Made by a program: the position numbers and the translations under genes. Source: Cryptomeria japonica (lineage: Eukaryota; Streptophyta; Pinopsida; Cupressales; Cupressaceae). From it: 64,000 bases of DNA. The stretch covers positions 192,963,619 through 193,027,618 of the forward strand of contig NC_081410.1 of assembly GCF_030272615.1 (NCBI RefSeq), written 5' to 3'. Each line of letters starts with the position of its first letter. The stretch's first letter is position 1. The notes under the pieces were generated by a model. The model ran no database searches. It was given only the letters and a program-made list of their open reading frames with translations, and was not told where the DNA came from. Shown piece after piece: positions 11,371 through 22,643 of the stretch.

Positions 11371-11419
11371 CCTCTTAAGTAAACTTAATTGCTTGAGGTA
11401 GATCGAGAGCCTTGAACAC

Positions 11420-12410
11420 TATGTTTGAAGAACTGAATGATATGGATGCTTTAGATCAAGGTAATTGGGATGATGTTGAAGGAGTTTTTGATATAAAAGG
11501 AGAATTGAGAGTTGCATTCTGATCTAGATGATTGCAGCGACAAGTATAAGAATGCAGTTGAGTAGATTACCTTTCTGAAGGGTTTAGTGGACAAAGAAAA
11601 TAAATCTATTGATGGTTATGAAACAAAGCTTGATGAGAAGTCTAAAGAATGCTAGAATATGGAAAAAGAAGTGATGAATCTAAAAAGGGAACTCAAGGAT
11701 GCTAGAGATCAGATTGGTATGGCTTAAGTCTGAAAGGTGGAAAAGGGATTCGACAATTTGTCTTGCAATTTTAAATTGGTAAAAAGATTGGTGAATGTTA
11801 AAAAAAATATGAAGTGAAAGATGAAGGACTGAAGAATGCTACTGAGGATAAGAAGGCTTTCATGCCTAATAAGAATTTTTGAAAGTTTGTAGTGGACCGG
11901 AGACCTCCTATTTCTTCCAAGTATTTACCTTTTAAAGGAAATTGTTTTTCATGTAGTCGAGTAGGGCACAAAGCAAGTGAGTGTAGAAATCAAATAAGGA
12001 ATCATCCTTTCAATGGGAATTGTCATTTTTGCATCAAGTTTGGGCACGAGGCTCATGAATGTAGAAGCAAGATGAATGTAAACAAAAATGTCAAATCTTT
12101 CAATGGGTATTGTTATGCTTGCAATAAACATAAGCACAAAGTTGTTAAGTGCAAGAATAAGAATTTCAGGAGAAATGTGAATGGGAATGTGATGAAGAAT
12201 AGTTCGATATGTTATCATTGTAATGTTGTTGGACATATTGCAAGAGTTTGCAAAAGCAGTAAAGGAAGGAATGCTTGTCCGGAGAATGGAGTGGACTCTA
12301 AAGAAAAAGGAAAGATAGTATTGGTTAAGAAATCAGAAGAGAAGATCAAAGAAAGTATTGAAGGTGGCTCGATATCCATTGTGGATGTAGTTCCTTCTTC
12401 TGGTAATTGA
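11420..12410 (+). pseudogene. Decayed Gag with four CCHC zinc knuckles
   Basis: The reading frame from 11420 begins with Met-Phe-Glu-Glu-Leu-Asn-Asp and continues as a Lys/Glu-rich coiled-coil-like stretch broken by several stops and at least one frameshift. From 11883 to 12407 it is open (about 175 codons). In the part starting at 11892 four perfect CX2CX4HX4C knuckles occupy residues 18-31, 44-57, 74-87 and 107-120, followed by a Lys/Glu/Ser-rich tail. Knuckles of this type bind the genomic RNA in the capsid. Most plant copia Gags have one or two, so four evenly spaced knuckles are notable. No start codon precedes the open part. Confidence 0.75.
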
Positions 12411-12721
12411 CTCAAACAACAGAGTCTGAGGGGGAGCATCAATGGAAATATCTTTTTGACCCCTCTTGGTTTTCAAATCTAAGATTCTTCTCATCATTGT
12501 AGATATGTGTAATGATTTTTCGAAGGTTTAGAGCTTATCTTATGGTCTGAATGGATTTTTCAAAGGTTCGCCAAACAGTGTATCAGCTTTTTGAAGACCT
12601 AATTTAGAAGTATTTATTTCGGCAATTACAATCATTTGCACACTTGCAATTTGAGAAGCGAAGGAGAGCGAAAGAAATGAATTCGAGAAAAAGTGTTTTT
12701 GTAGAGCGGAAATTTTGCATA

Positions 12722-13640
12722 ATGGCAAAATTTGTAAGTATCAATAATGAACTTAGACCTATGTATGAATTAAAGTCTCATCAGAAATAGATCTTGTTGG
12801 AGCTTTTTTTGGAGTCAATGATTGAATTATCTATAAGGAAGATGCTTGTAAGTATATTCATGTTGCTCTAGAAGAATATGATCATAAAAATATTAGGGCT
12901 TTTAGGCAGAACAATCTGGTTGATACTTCATAGAGGTTGAAGAATAAATTTGATGCCCTAAGTCGCAAGGGTTTGGACACATGGAATAGTTTCCCGATGA
13001 TTGAAAATGAAGAGATTATCAAAATTGTACTAAGCAAGATTTATGGTGAGTACTTATGGCTTGATAAACCTTACTTAATTTCAAAAGAGGTATTTCAAAC
13101 TGTAATAGAATTGTGTGCGACCGGTGAAATACCAATTGATGTTGAAATCTGTCAAAAATGTCAAGGTAAATCATCTTATCAGTGTTATATCCAATGGAAG
13201 AGTGTTGATAATTGACACTATCAGAGATGTAGACATTAGGTATGCTACGATGGTAATTTCATACAAAGTGTATTACAAAAACAAAGAAGGTTCATGAGCA
13301 TCTACCGTTGTTCATGTAGCGTGCAGGATGGTTTGACTGGAGAAGAAGACGAAGAAATTGAGAATGTTTTTTGGAGATGCCTCTACTTCTAGTTCTAAGA
13401 TTCGGAAAAGGGAAATGGATATTGTGGAGAAGATGGAAATTGTGTCAGTAAATATTGACAATGATGTTGAAGAAGAAGAAATGAAAGTAGAGCATGAAAT
13501 AGTTCAAAATGTGCAAGCAGGGGATTAATAGCAAGATTTTAAGAAAGTAACTGACAAAGATGAGCTAACAAAAGTAAAAGTATTGGAAATGATTGAGATG
13601 CCTAGCGATATAAAATTTGTTGGTAATTTAAATCATGATC
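12722..13640 (+). pseudogene. Unrecognised retroelement ORF remnant
   Basis: From an ATG at about 12721 a frame reads through two TAG stops into a 92-codon open stretch (12937-13212) with a Trp-Leu-Asp-Lys-Pro-Tyr-Leu-Ile motif. It continues with Glu-rich sequence and more stops to about 13640. It lies between the Gag of the copia-type element and the nested gypsy. Similar ORFs are common in plant non-autonomous LTR elements, but I cannot name a domain. Confidence 0.35.
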
Positions 13641-14673
13641 ATGTGTTATATGAGCAGTGTAGTGCCCCTCCCTGATTCATCTTTTCTTTTGGTGCATCGA
13701 TAGACCATATGGTTATGGCTTAGACTATTTTATGATACTTTTGATAGATGTTTATGGACCTATCTATGATTTGAATACTTATGATTGATGCTAGACATAG
13801 TATATTGATAGCTGACATTATGGTTTTATATGGATGATTATGTGTTTGGGACTATTATGATGATGGACTCATATTTGATGATCTATATGCACTCATTATA
13901 CATGTGGTGTTATTTTTGTTTATGGCGATATGATAGTATCTTACTATGTTCTAACCTTACCTCATGGTTATATTGGATATGATGTTTATGATAGTGCTTG
14001 GTTGTCATGATTGTCTTCTACTACGGTTGTGTTAGGGATGATGTCATACCACTCATTCATGAGCATGATGTGGTTTTGTGATTCCCTTTCACTTATCTGA
14101 TTATCTCATGTTATATGTTATATACATATGTTGTTGTGTGTACATTGATGGTGACAGGTTTGCAAGTACCAGACATCGACTCCACCTAGCTTCATAGGTC
14201 TGAGTGTGTCTTTATCCCAATGGCAAGTTGATCAAAGGTGACATGAAATCTCATTCTACACTCTGGGTTTAGATGGTATCCTATCAGATACCTATCAGTT
14301 TTGATATTTTGGTTAGATTTGCCTTGTGGTGTCATGTGGCATTTTATGCTACCTTATGTTGGTTGTTTTGAGGAGTTGAGATTATTGATTAAATTATTAA
14401 TTAATTGGCTTATATAGTTTAATCATGTTAAATTAAATTAATGGATGGAATTACTATTTAAATGTTGATGTGTGATTATATTATTGAGGATTTGTATTTA
14501 ATTGATGCTTTTATATTATTATTATTTATTTATATATTTTGTGGCTTTAATATTTATTTGGGTTCGTGGTTTAATATTTAATTGGACACTTATATTTTAT
14601 TGTGCCCATAGTTTATTTAATTTATTGGTTATTCATATTATTATTCATTCCCTTTTTACCTATTTGGGTTAAT

Positions 14674-15030
14674 AAAATATTATTTACTCGGTCCAAGGGG
14701 TTGAGCTTAGTTGGTTAAAGTATTGAGTTCTCAATGTGGAGACCCAAGTTCAACTCCCATGAGGGACACCTTTGTGTAGAATTCTAAGTTGTGACTCTTG
14801 GTCTTCCATTGGTTGTATTTGTCTCATTGTTTAAAGTGGATTTCTAAGTTGTGACCCTTGGTCTTCCAATTGTTGTTTCTAGTTTGGTGCTCAAAAGGAG
14901 CTAGTATATGTAGTAAATTTGCTCGAAAGGAGCTAGTATTTGTAATAAGTTTGTTACGTGGATGCTCGAATGAGCAAAAATGAGCTTTGGGATTCTATGA
15001 TACTTAATACAAAAAAAATATTATTTACTC
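14674..15030 (+). mobile_element. tRNA-derived SINE with 16-bp target duplication
   Basis: The body 14690-15014 (325 bp) is flanked by identical AAAATATTATTTACTC copies at 14674-14689 and 15015-15030. The head has an A-box-like TGAGCTTAGTTGG (14702-14714) and a B-box-like AGTTCAACTCC (14747-14757), with tRNA-like spacing for an internal polymerase III promoter. The 3' end is an A-rich tail. The body contains two pairs of internal direct repeats (TTCTAAGTTGTGAC and AAAGGAGCTAGTAT). It needs reverse transcriptase supplied by a LINE, such as the family represented at the right end of the window. Confidence 0.88.
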
Positions 15031-16285
15031 TACCTACTCTATTTTATTATTGGCTATGAGGTTTGGTAAGTTTAAATAATATTATTTTATTGTTATTTGC
15101 CTCAATATATGGCATGGTAGGTATGAAATATAATAATTTTATATTAATTTGATTGGCTAGAGGATTTGCATAGTTTTAAATGAAATTTTATTTATTTCTT
15201 TCTGAGTTTTTGTCGAGGTTGGCTTGCAAGAGAAATTTTGCATTATTGAATATCTTGGATTTTTTGGAGCTTGGCTTTGGATTGTGGTTGGATTGAGGAT
15301 TGGAATTGTGCTTCATTAAATTGTTGTCCTTTCATAACTTCTAATACCAGGTTGGAGATTTACTCCCCTGTATTTTCTTTTGAAATGGATTCTCTGCAAA
15401 AGATTCTATGTGGGTACGGGATATGGAGATTTATTGTATAATCCAATTAAATACATATATAGATATAAAATTTAGATTAATGTATTTGATGGATGATTTA
15501 ATTGGGAGCTGGGATTTTAGCCTATGCAACGTCGTGAGTGGCTTCTGGATGTATTTTCTTTATATTGCTATGCTTGGATATGGATGTATCGGAGGTTTAA
15601 GATATTCTTGTCTTGTTGTGCTTGAGTATATTTTCATTACTTTCATTTTATCATCGGCTTCAGCCATGTTCTCCCAGAGTTGTCTCTGTGTGGTTGTCGG
15701 AAGTGAGCTTTGCCAATGGATCTCGTGCCTTGTTTACTTTGATAAATCTAGTTTATTTCATGTCTATGACTAATTTATGCCTTGTTATGTAAATTTTGAC
15801 TTTGGAGTTTAATTTATTTTTCATACCTGGCCGAATGTTTATAAGTCGTCTTTCAACCCTTTTTGTGCTCTGAAATATATGTGCTACTCCTTAGGTCATA
15901 TGCGCTAAACTAATCAATATATGTGTTGTTATATTTGGTGTTTGTGCTACTATTTACTGTTAATGTGATATTATATGTATTGAATGCGCTAGACTAGAGA
16001 ATAGTTGTGCAATTCTACTTGATAAGTTTGTTGCAGAAACTTGTAAATGCGCCATTTAACCTACCCTATGCGCTATTGTATCTGTCGTATGTGTTGCATT
16101 GTTGAATGGATGCACTAAACTGCTAAATGTAAGTGTTATTTGATTTTTTGAATGCACTATCTATTGTCTTGACATTTTTGAGTCTTTTCTGATCTCTATT
16201 TTCGGATTTTGCCAATCTAGAGGTTGTCCTTTTGGGTTTTCTAGATTCCTAAGTTGTTCTAAGATCAATTTATTGTTTTGTAATC

Positions 16286-16421
16286 GATTGCTTGTGTCAT
16301 TTTGGATTGATCAAGACAAGACATACCTTGTTTTGATTAAGTAAAAACAAGGTATGTCTCGTCTTGATCAATCTAAAATGACACAAGCAATCAATTTGAT
16401 CAAGACGAGACATACCTTGTT
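16286..16421. repeat. Fold-back repeat, three alternating copies
   Basis: Bases 16286-16334 pair with 16344-16392 with two mismatches across a 9-base loop (49-bp arms). A third partial copy in the first orientation (16398-16421, core GATCAAGACGAGACATACC) follows six bases later and matches the second arm at the one site where the arms differ. The layout is the same as at 6383-6507. Confidence 0.88.
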
Positions 16422-18162
16422 ATTCTTTGGGCTCTTGTTGGATATATCTTGTTTTTGAGATCCTTGAATGTTATATGCTTGTTGGTGTCTATGTAATGTT
16501 GTGACAATGACATATGCTACTCATATCTTTGAAGATTATCATTTGATTAATAACCTTGGTTATCCAGTTATGTTGCATTGAGAGCCCTTGATTATGTGAT
16601 GTGTATGTTGTTACCCTAAGGTCTAGGAGCATGCTAGGGGAGTGGGCTTCCAAATGAGTGGTTGGAGTCCTGAGGATTAGGCTTTTAGGATTCTGTGTGA
16701 TAGGTACTAGGGTCTAGACCGTCAGGTTATCTCATTGGGAGTTTATTGTATACTCAAATGATAACTTAATTAATTAATCTTAGGTGGGAAGGGAAGTAGT
16801 GAATCACTTTAACAAGATAAGAAATGGATCTGTGGTGCCCCTACTCTATCCCTAGATTGTTAGTATGGAACTCGAAAGGGTTTGGGAAGACCTTGCTGAT
16901 CTAGGTGAACCGACTCCCTTGATTTCCTCAAAGGTTGAAATGGTTTCGCATGAGTATCACGGATGTTGGGATAGGTTCGTAGTTTCCCATTGTTGTTTTA
17001 TGGTGATAGCATGCAATGACACTCCTTCCCTACATGTAGGTCCTAGAACCTTAAGCCTTAATTTGTTGAGAATCCTATGGAGGTCTTTTGTCTTATGTCT
17101 TGTGCTTTTGACTTAAGCCTTGAGATGAGTTTTGGAGTATTGTTCATGTGGTTGCTATCATGTTATGGTTGTTGGTTGAGTCCTTCAATTGTTAGGTGTG
17201 AGCCTAGATCTAGAGTGTGTGTAGGATCTTGTGTCATTCTCTATAACATTAGGGGTGGTTCCTTACAATTCCACTTGGTTGGGTGGTTTGATGCCTTCTT
17301 CCATTGGGATGTTCTTCTTTTCATTGGATGCTCGTGTGTGTGGAATATGGATTCTTATCTTTTCAGCTTGTTCATGGATTCTTGAGCAGATGTTATGTAC
17401 CTGTAGATTAGTGGCAAGATGTAATCTATGTATCATGAAGATATCATAATTGTAGCTTAGGGAATTATGTATCTTGAAGAAGAGAATATTGTATCATTGA
17501 TGGCATCATTGTAACCATATGTAGTAGGATATGTAGTAGTGGCTTGAGAGATGTATTATGTATCTTGGATATGCCCTTATTATTATAATTGATGGTTTAA
17601 GTTCATGATGGATTAATAGATGTTATTTGATAGTAAGATGTGCATTTTATGGCATTGGAATGAGAATTATGTTGTAGTCTTGAATGAATACTCCTATTTG
17701 GAAAAGAGAAAAGATTATGTATGGAACCGTTATTTGTAATTGTTATGGATGTTCATTGGTTGAGATTAAATGATTAGGAACACTTGGATTTGGTGTATTA
17801 AAATGAACCCTAGCTAGAAATCAATGGGGTAGTATGTATATAAAGGCTACTTAAGGAATGTATCACATCTTAAGTGAAATGAATTGAAGGATATTTGTAA
17901 ATGATGATAGGATTGAGTTATACTAGTATATCTATATTTAAAAAATATAGGTAAATTATGCCAAGAGATATCTTATAATAGAAAGGAATTTCGCAATTGC
18001 AACAATATTAGTAGTATACAAGAGTTTCAAAAATATGGATAATAATAGAGTTGCTTAAGTATGTACCATGTGCAAATAATAATAATAATAGAGTTCTAAA
18101 TATGGATAATAATAGAGTTTTAAATATTATGGCACTCTTCCACTATCATTTGAATGTAACGG

Positions 18163-18355
18163 TTTCATATAGTTGGAGACAAGTGGCGAGGGTTCTATTT
18201 TATTTGGAGTAATAAAATAACACCTCCACAAAAACCAAAAGATGGCATATTTCATGCATTTACCCATCATTTGCATGTCAAATTGTTTCAAAATTGAACT
18301 TTTGTTTACGGACAATTTCATGTCATTGTAGATGCCTCTTGGCATAATCATATTG
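18163..18355 (+). repeat. Dispersed repeat, copy 1 (pair with 51289-51465)
   Basis: Shared landmarks in the same order and orientation are GAGACAAGTGGC, GAGTAATAAAATAA, CATGCATTTACC, TGTCATTGTAGATGCCTCT and GGCATAAT. It is non-coding and lies near the 3' end of the gypsy LTR. Confidence 0.7.
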
Positions 18356-18758
18356 TTACTTTCTTGATGATAAGTTAAGTAAGGGCGTTGAGATACCTTA
18401 GGATGAGATGTTGTTATTTCCGCTTGCATATTTTATTCTTGTGATCATGTCGATTATGTGCATGGATAGCAAATGTTAAGTAAATGTAAAGGATTATTGG
18501 GTTAAAGGTGTTGCATTGATTAATGTTTTTTAAAAAATTATCTCTATTTGCATGTTAGATGGTTACATTTCTCTAGGGTATTTTGGCGGGCATTACATAT
18601 GGTATCAAAGCTCATGCTCATACACTGGGTACTCTAATTTTATATTGAACCCATTATACATATTAGTAGAGTAGTTGATGTTCCTTTGCTAGTTCCTTTC
18701 TTGTTAGAAGTAGCCCTAGATTTATTCTTATAGATGTTTCGTGTCTCGTCCAGTCGAG

Positions 18759-19910
18759 ATGCCTCATAGAGGTACAAGTCGTGGACGAGGTGGTCACTAT
18801 GTGGGTACTCGAAGGAATCCTCGTCTAGAGGTTTTTGAAGAGACTCGCCACAATGAGCAGTAGTAGTCGTTTGGGGTTGAGGCAAAAGGAGAATCAGCAG
18901 GAGGAGTTTCGTCATTCTAGTCGTCGGGATATATTTGAGTATCAGGAGCGAGAGAGGGATCATTCGCGTTCGCCTCAAAGAAGAATTGATACAGTACCAA
19001 ATCAAGATGCAATTATAGCAAGTCACATGAGGGATCTCCTTAGGACTCATCCTCGCACTTTTGATGGATCTAGTAGTGGTATGGAGGCAAAGACTTGGCT
19101 CTTGGATATGGGTAGGTGTTTTGCTCTGCATCCATATAGCAGTAACACCAAGGCTCGGTGTGCGATCATGCATCTTCACAATTTTGCTTCCACTTGGTGG
19201 CGGATGGAGGAACAAAAACTACATTTGGATATTGCATCGGTCTCGTGGGAGTTGTTTCTAGAGCGGTTTCATGCTCATTTCTTATCAGATCTTTGAAGGC
19301 AAAGGAAGGCTAATGAATTCCATGACTTGAGGTAGTTGACCATGTCAGTGGAGTAGTATGAGCGTAAGTTCTTTGTGCTTAAGTAGTACATAGGGATCGT
19401 AAATGATGAGGCTATGTTGGTGCAACATTTTGTTAGAGGTCTTAACAACTTTATTAGTGGAGGAGTTCGGTTTTACGAACCCAAGACCATGGAGGTAGTT
19501 GTGGAGAAGGTGTGCTTGGTTGAGGAGAATCTGACTTTGGCTTTAGGAGTTACCCCTGGCGTGCAGGTTGTCAGTGCTCTGGCTTTAGGATCAGTTGTGA
19601 AACGTGCATAGCCATAGACATCAAGATTTTCTAGGAATTACCCTCCCTCATTCAAGGGTTGACATTTTCAACAAAAGAAGAGTTATCAGGAGTCAAAGTC
19701 ATGCTCGCAGATATAGATCACGGATGGATAGAGAGTGTAGCAGGCAATACACTATTCGTTTTCAATCTACTCAACCAAAGCAAAGTTCTCAGCAGGACTC
19801 TAATAGAGGCAGTTTCCAGCAATTCGGTGCACCTTCAGTTAGTTGTGGTTTTAGCAAAGGAGGTTGTTTCTCTTGTGGCCAGTAGGGTCATATTGCAATG
19901 AATTGTCCTC
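18759..19910 (+). pseudogene. Gypsy gag remnant
   Basis: The start is probably ATG at 18759 (Met-Pro-His-Arg-Gly), with an Arg-rich N-terminus and a frameshift near 18870. The conserved capsid region then contains Thr-Phe-Asp-Gly near 19058 and Trp-Trp-Arg near 19195. A single zinc knuckle CX2CX4HX4C at about 19865-19905 has its CAG codon changed to TAG. Stops at about 19297 (TGA) and 19330, 19351 and 19384 (TAG) interrupt the capsid domain. It cannot make protein. Confidence 0.85.
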
Positions 19911-20029
19911 AGAGATCTACCTAGATGTATGTTCAGAGGCCAATGGCTTCAGAGCCTACAGTAAGTGATGCAGGGAGATCTCATCGTGTATTTGCGGCGG
20001 TTGATAATCATCAAGCTAAGCATTAGGGG

Positions 20030-22419
20030 ACAGTCGTGGAGACTTTAGGTGAGATGGGTGGTATTTCTTGCTCAATATTGTTTGACTCGGGTGCTTCAGA
20101 TTATTTCATATCTTCGTCTTTAGTAGAGTGATGCGGACTTACGATGGCAAAGCAAGACGATAGGTGGCAAGTTGAGCTAGCTATGGGGCCTAAAGTGTCG
20201 GTGGATTCCCTTGTGCATAGTTGTGTATTGGATTTGGGAGCATGTTCCACCATAGTGGGCCTTCGTGTTCTTTCTTTGGAGTCCTATGGAGTTGTGTTGT
20301 GTATGGATTGGCTTGAGGCTCATCAGGCTAAGATTGATTGTCATGGTAAGAGGGTGCAATGTCTTGATGATGGTGGTAATAATGTGGAGATAGTGGGTGT
20401 GCAGCGACCTATTTCTCTTCGCATGATTTCCGCTATGCAGTTGAAGCGGTGTGTGCGATAGGGTTTTCAATTGTTCGCGGTAAGGGTGAATGATTTGGAT
20501 GTGAGAGAGAGTCGTGATGAACTCTTTCGTCGTCATCCTATTCTTCAAGTGTTTTCAGATGTGTTCCCTAGTGAGATTCTAGGTATGCCACCTAATCGTG
20601 ACATTGATTTTTGGATAGACTTAGTCCCTGGAGCAAAGCCTATTCTAAGGGACCTTATCAGATGACTACTCACAAGTTGAGTGAGTAGTTGTTGCAGCTG
20701 GAGGATTTGTTGGCTAAGGGATTCATTCGTCCTAGTGTCTCTCCATGGGGAGTACCCATGTTGTTTGTTAAGAAGGATGGATCTCTTCGCTTGTGCATAG
20801 ATTATCGGCAACTGAATAAGGTGACAATGAAGAATCATTACCCTTTGTCGATTATTGATGACCTCTTTAGTCAGATTAAGGATGCTCAGATCTTCTCTAA
20901 CATAGATCTTAAGTCGGGTTATTATCAGTTGAGGATTTATAAGGCTGACATCCATCAGACAGCATTTCGCAGTCGATATGGACATTATGAGTTTACAATG
21001 ATTCCATTTGGGCTTACAAATGTGCATTCAATAATCATGAGCTTGATGAATGGAGTATTCAGGACTTACCTTGACATGTTTTTACTTGTGTTCCTTAATA
21101 ATATATTGGTGTATTTGAGGACTGTGGAGGAGCATGAGGAACATATGAGGCAAGTTTTGCAATGTCTTCATGAGAATCAATTGTATGTCAATATGGCTAA
21201 GTATGAGTTCTTTTAGACAGAGGTGAAAGTATTTATGCCATGTCATTTCGGGAGAGGTATCGCAGTGGATCCCTCTAAGATTCAAGGAATTGTGGATTGG
21301 CCGGCACCCACTAATGTGGGTGAGGTTTGCAATTTTATGGGTCTCACATGTTATTATCATCAGTTTGTTTAGGGATTTTCGAAGATTGCTCATTCTATCA
21401 CTTCTCTTCAGAGGAAAGGGAAGAAATTCATTTGGTCAGATCAGTGGAAGACAACTTTTTAGATCCTTAAGGAGCATCTGACTAGTGCAACTATTTTAGT
21501 AGTGTCAGATCCTTTAGGTGATTTTGTGGTGTGCACAGATGCTTCTTTGGAGGGTTGAGTAGTTCTTATGCGGGATGGCTATGTGATAACTTATGAATCA
21601 CGTAAACTCAAAGATCATGAGTTGAATTGTCCCACTCATGATTTAGAGTTAGCAGCAATTGTGCATGCCTTGGTGAGATGAAGGCATTTTCTTCTTGGGC
21701 ATTAGTTCGAGCTGCATAGTGATCATCGCAGTTTGCAGTATATCTTTACTCAGTTGAACTTGAATGCTAGGCAACCACAGTGGATGGAGTTTCTTTGTGA
21801 GTACGATTTTGAGGTGAAGTATATCCAGGGTAAGGAGAACATTGTGGCAGATGTGTTGAGTCGCAGGAGGCATGAGGTTTCAGTGATGACTCTCAGTGTA
21901 GATTTGAGGAGTCAGATTCTTAGTGTGCTTCCTTCTGATGCTTGGTACCAGAAGGTTAGTGTGGAGATTGCTTCAGGCAAAGCTCTTGAGGGAAGATTTA
22001 TGGGCTATTCATTGGAACCAAATGGTCTTCTTCGCCATTTGGGACATATTTATGTTCCACCTTCAAATGGACTTCGTGTTTTGATCTTGTCAAAGGCACA
22101 TCATGCACCTTACTTGGTAATTCCAGGTGTCAAGAAGATGCATGAAGATCTTCATCAGTTGTACCCTTGGGCCGATATGAGGAGAGATATAGCAGATTTT
22201 GTGTCTTGTTGCTTAGAGTGTCAGCGTTTGAAGGCAGAGCATCAGCATCCTGCAGGTTTGCTGCAGTCAAACCTGGTTCCAGATTGGAAATGGGATATCA
22301 TATGGATGGATTTTATAGTTTGTTTGTCGATGTCTTCTCGTCGTCATGATGCTATCATGGCCTCGATAATTAAATTGAAGAAGCATTTCAAGGATATCTG
22401 GCCAAATGACTTTGACTGA
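20030..22419 (+). pseudogene. Gypsy pol remnant (PR-RT-RH-partial IN)
   Basis: The protease retains an Asp-Ser-Gly-Ala motif near 20090. The reverse transcriptase runs about 20480-21240 and keeps Leu-Cys-Ile-Asp-Tyr-Arg-Gln-Leu-Asn, Asp-Leu-Lys-Ser-Gly-Tyr and Pro-Phe-Gly-Leu. Its catalytic box, normally Phe-x-Asp-Asp, reads Phe-Leu-Asn-Asn near 21100, so both active-site aspartates are lost. RNase H (about 21520-21860) retains Thr-Asp-Ala-Ser and Ala-Asp-Val-Leu-Ser-Arg. The integrase zinc region with Cys-x2-Cys (about 22205-22235) and the start of the core (Trp-Met-Asp-Phe near 22300) are present, and the frame ends at 22419. More than ten stops and several frameshifts occur, mostly TAG replacing Gln. 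Confidence 0.9.
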
Positions 22420-22643
22420 TTGGGTCAGTGCTTAGTTGCCTTTGTCCTTGATGGCAAATGGGTAGAAAGATCACTAAAAATGTTTATGTTTTATATTTCA
22501 TATGTTTTATGTGGAGACATTGTTAGGGGAGGCTATTGGCTTTTGATAAGTTGTTGGTGTTGTTAGTTGTACAGTATTTTGTAGAGATATTTCTATTGGT
22601 AAATATTTTTTGGATGTTTTCCATCAATGACAAAAGGGAAGAT

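Larger units (their letters stand above)
13658..18597 (+). repeat. Very long 5' LTR of the gypsy element
   Basis: The ends are TGTAGTGCCC and GGGCATTACA, a 10-bp inverted pair with one mismatch, directly followed by a tRNA-Met primer-binding site. The length is 4,940 bp including a SINE of about 340 bp. It carries no conserved ORF; open frames near 15408-15773 and 16865-17450 show no domain. It contains a fold-back repeat (16286-16421) and a block (18163-18355) that recurs at 51289. Confidence 0.75.
13658..22402 (+). mobile_element. 3'-truncated gypsy retrotransposon nested in the copia-type element
   Basis: The order is 5' LTR (13658-18597), primer-binding site (18600 onward, TGGTATCAAAGC type), gag, protease, reverse transcriptase, RNase H and the start of integrase. 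Homology stops within the integrase core at about 22402. There is no 3' LTR and no target duplication, so the distal part was deleted before or after the copia 3' end came to lie next to it. The domain order PR-RT-RH-IN identifies Metaviridae (Ty3/gypsy). The gag style and long LTR suggest a Tekay/Del-like chromovirus, but the region that would carry a chromodomain is missing. Confidence 0.85.

Noticed and set aside
14690-14770. Functional tRNA gene
   Set aside because: A- and B-box-like strings are present, but the arms do not close into a proper cloverleaf and the flanking 16-bp duplications show it is the SINE head.
15408-15773. 121-codon frame within the gypsy LTR
   Set aside because: Cys/Leu/Tyr-rich with no motif, inside an LTR bounded by paired ends; most likely chance.
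16286-16392. Hairpin as a microRNA precursor
   Set aside because: The arms are almost perfectly paired over 49 bases with a 9-base loop, inside an LTR, with a third copy adjacent; this fits a rearrangement better than a microRNA gene.
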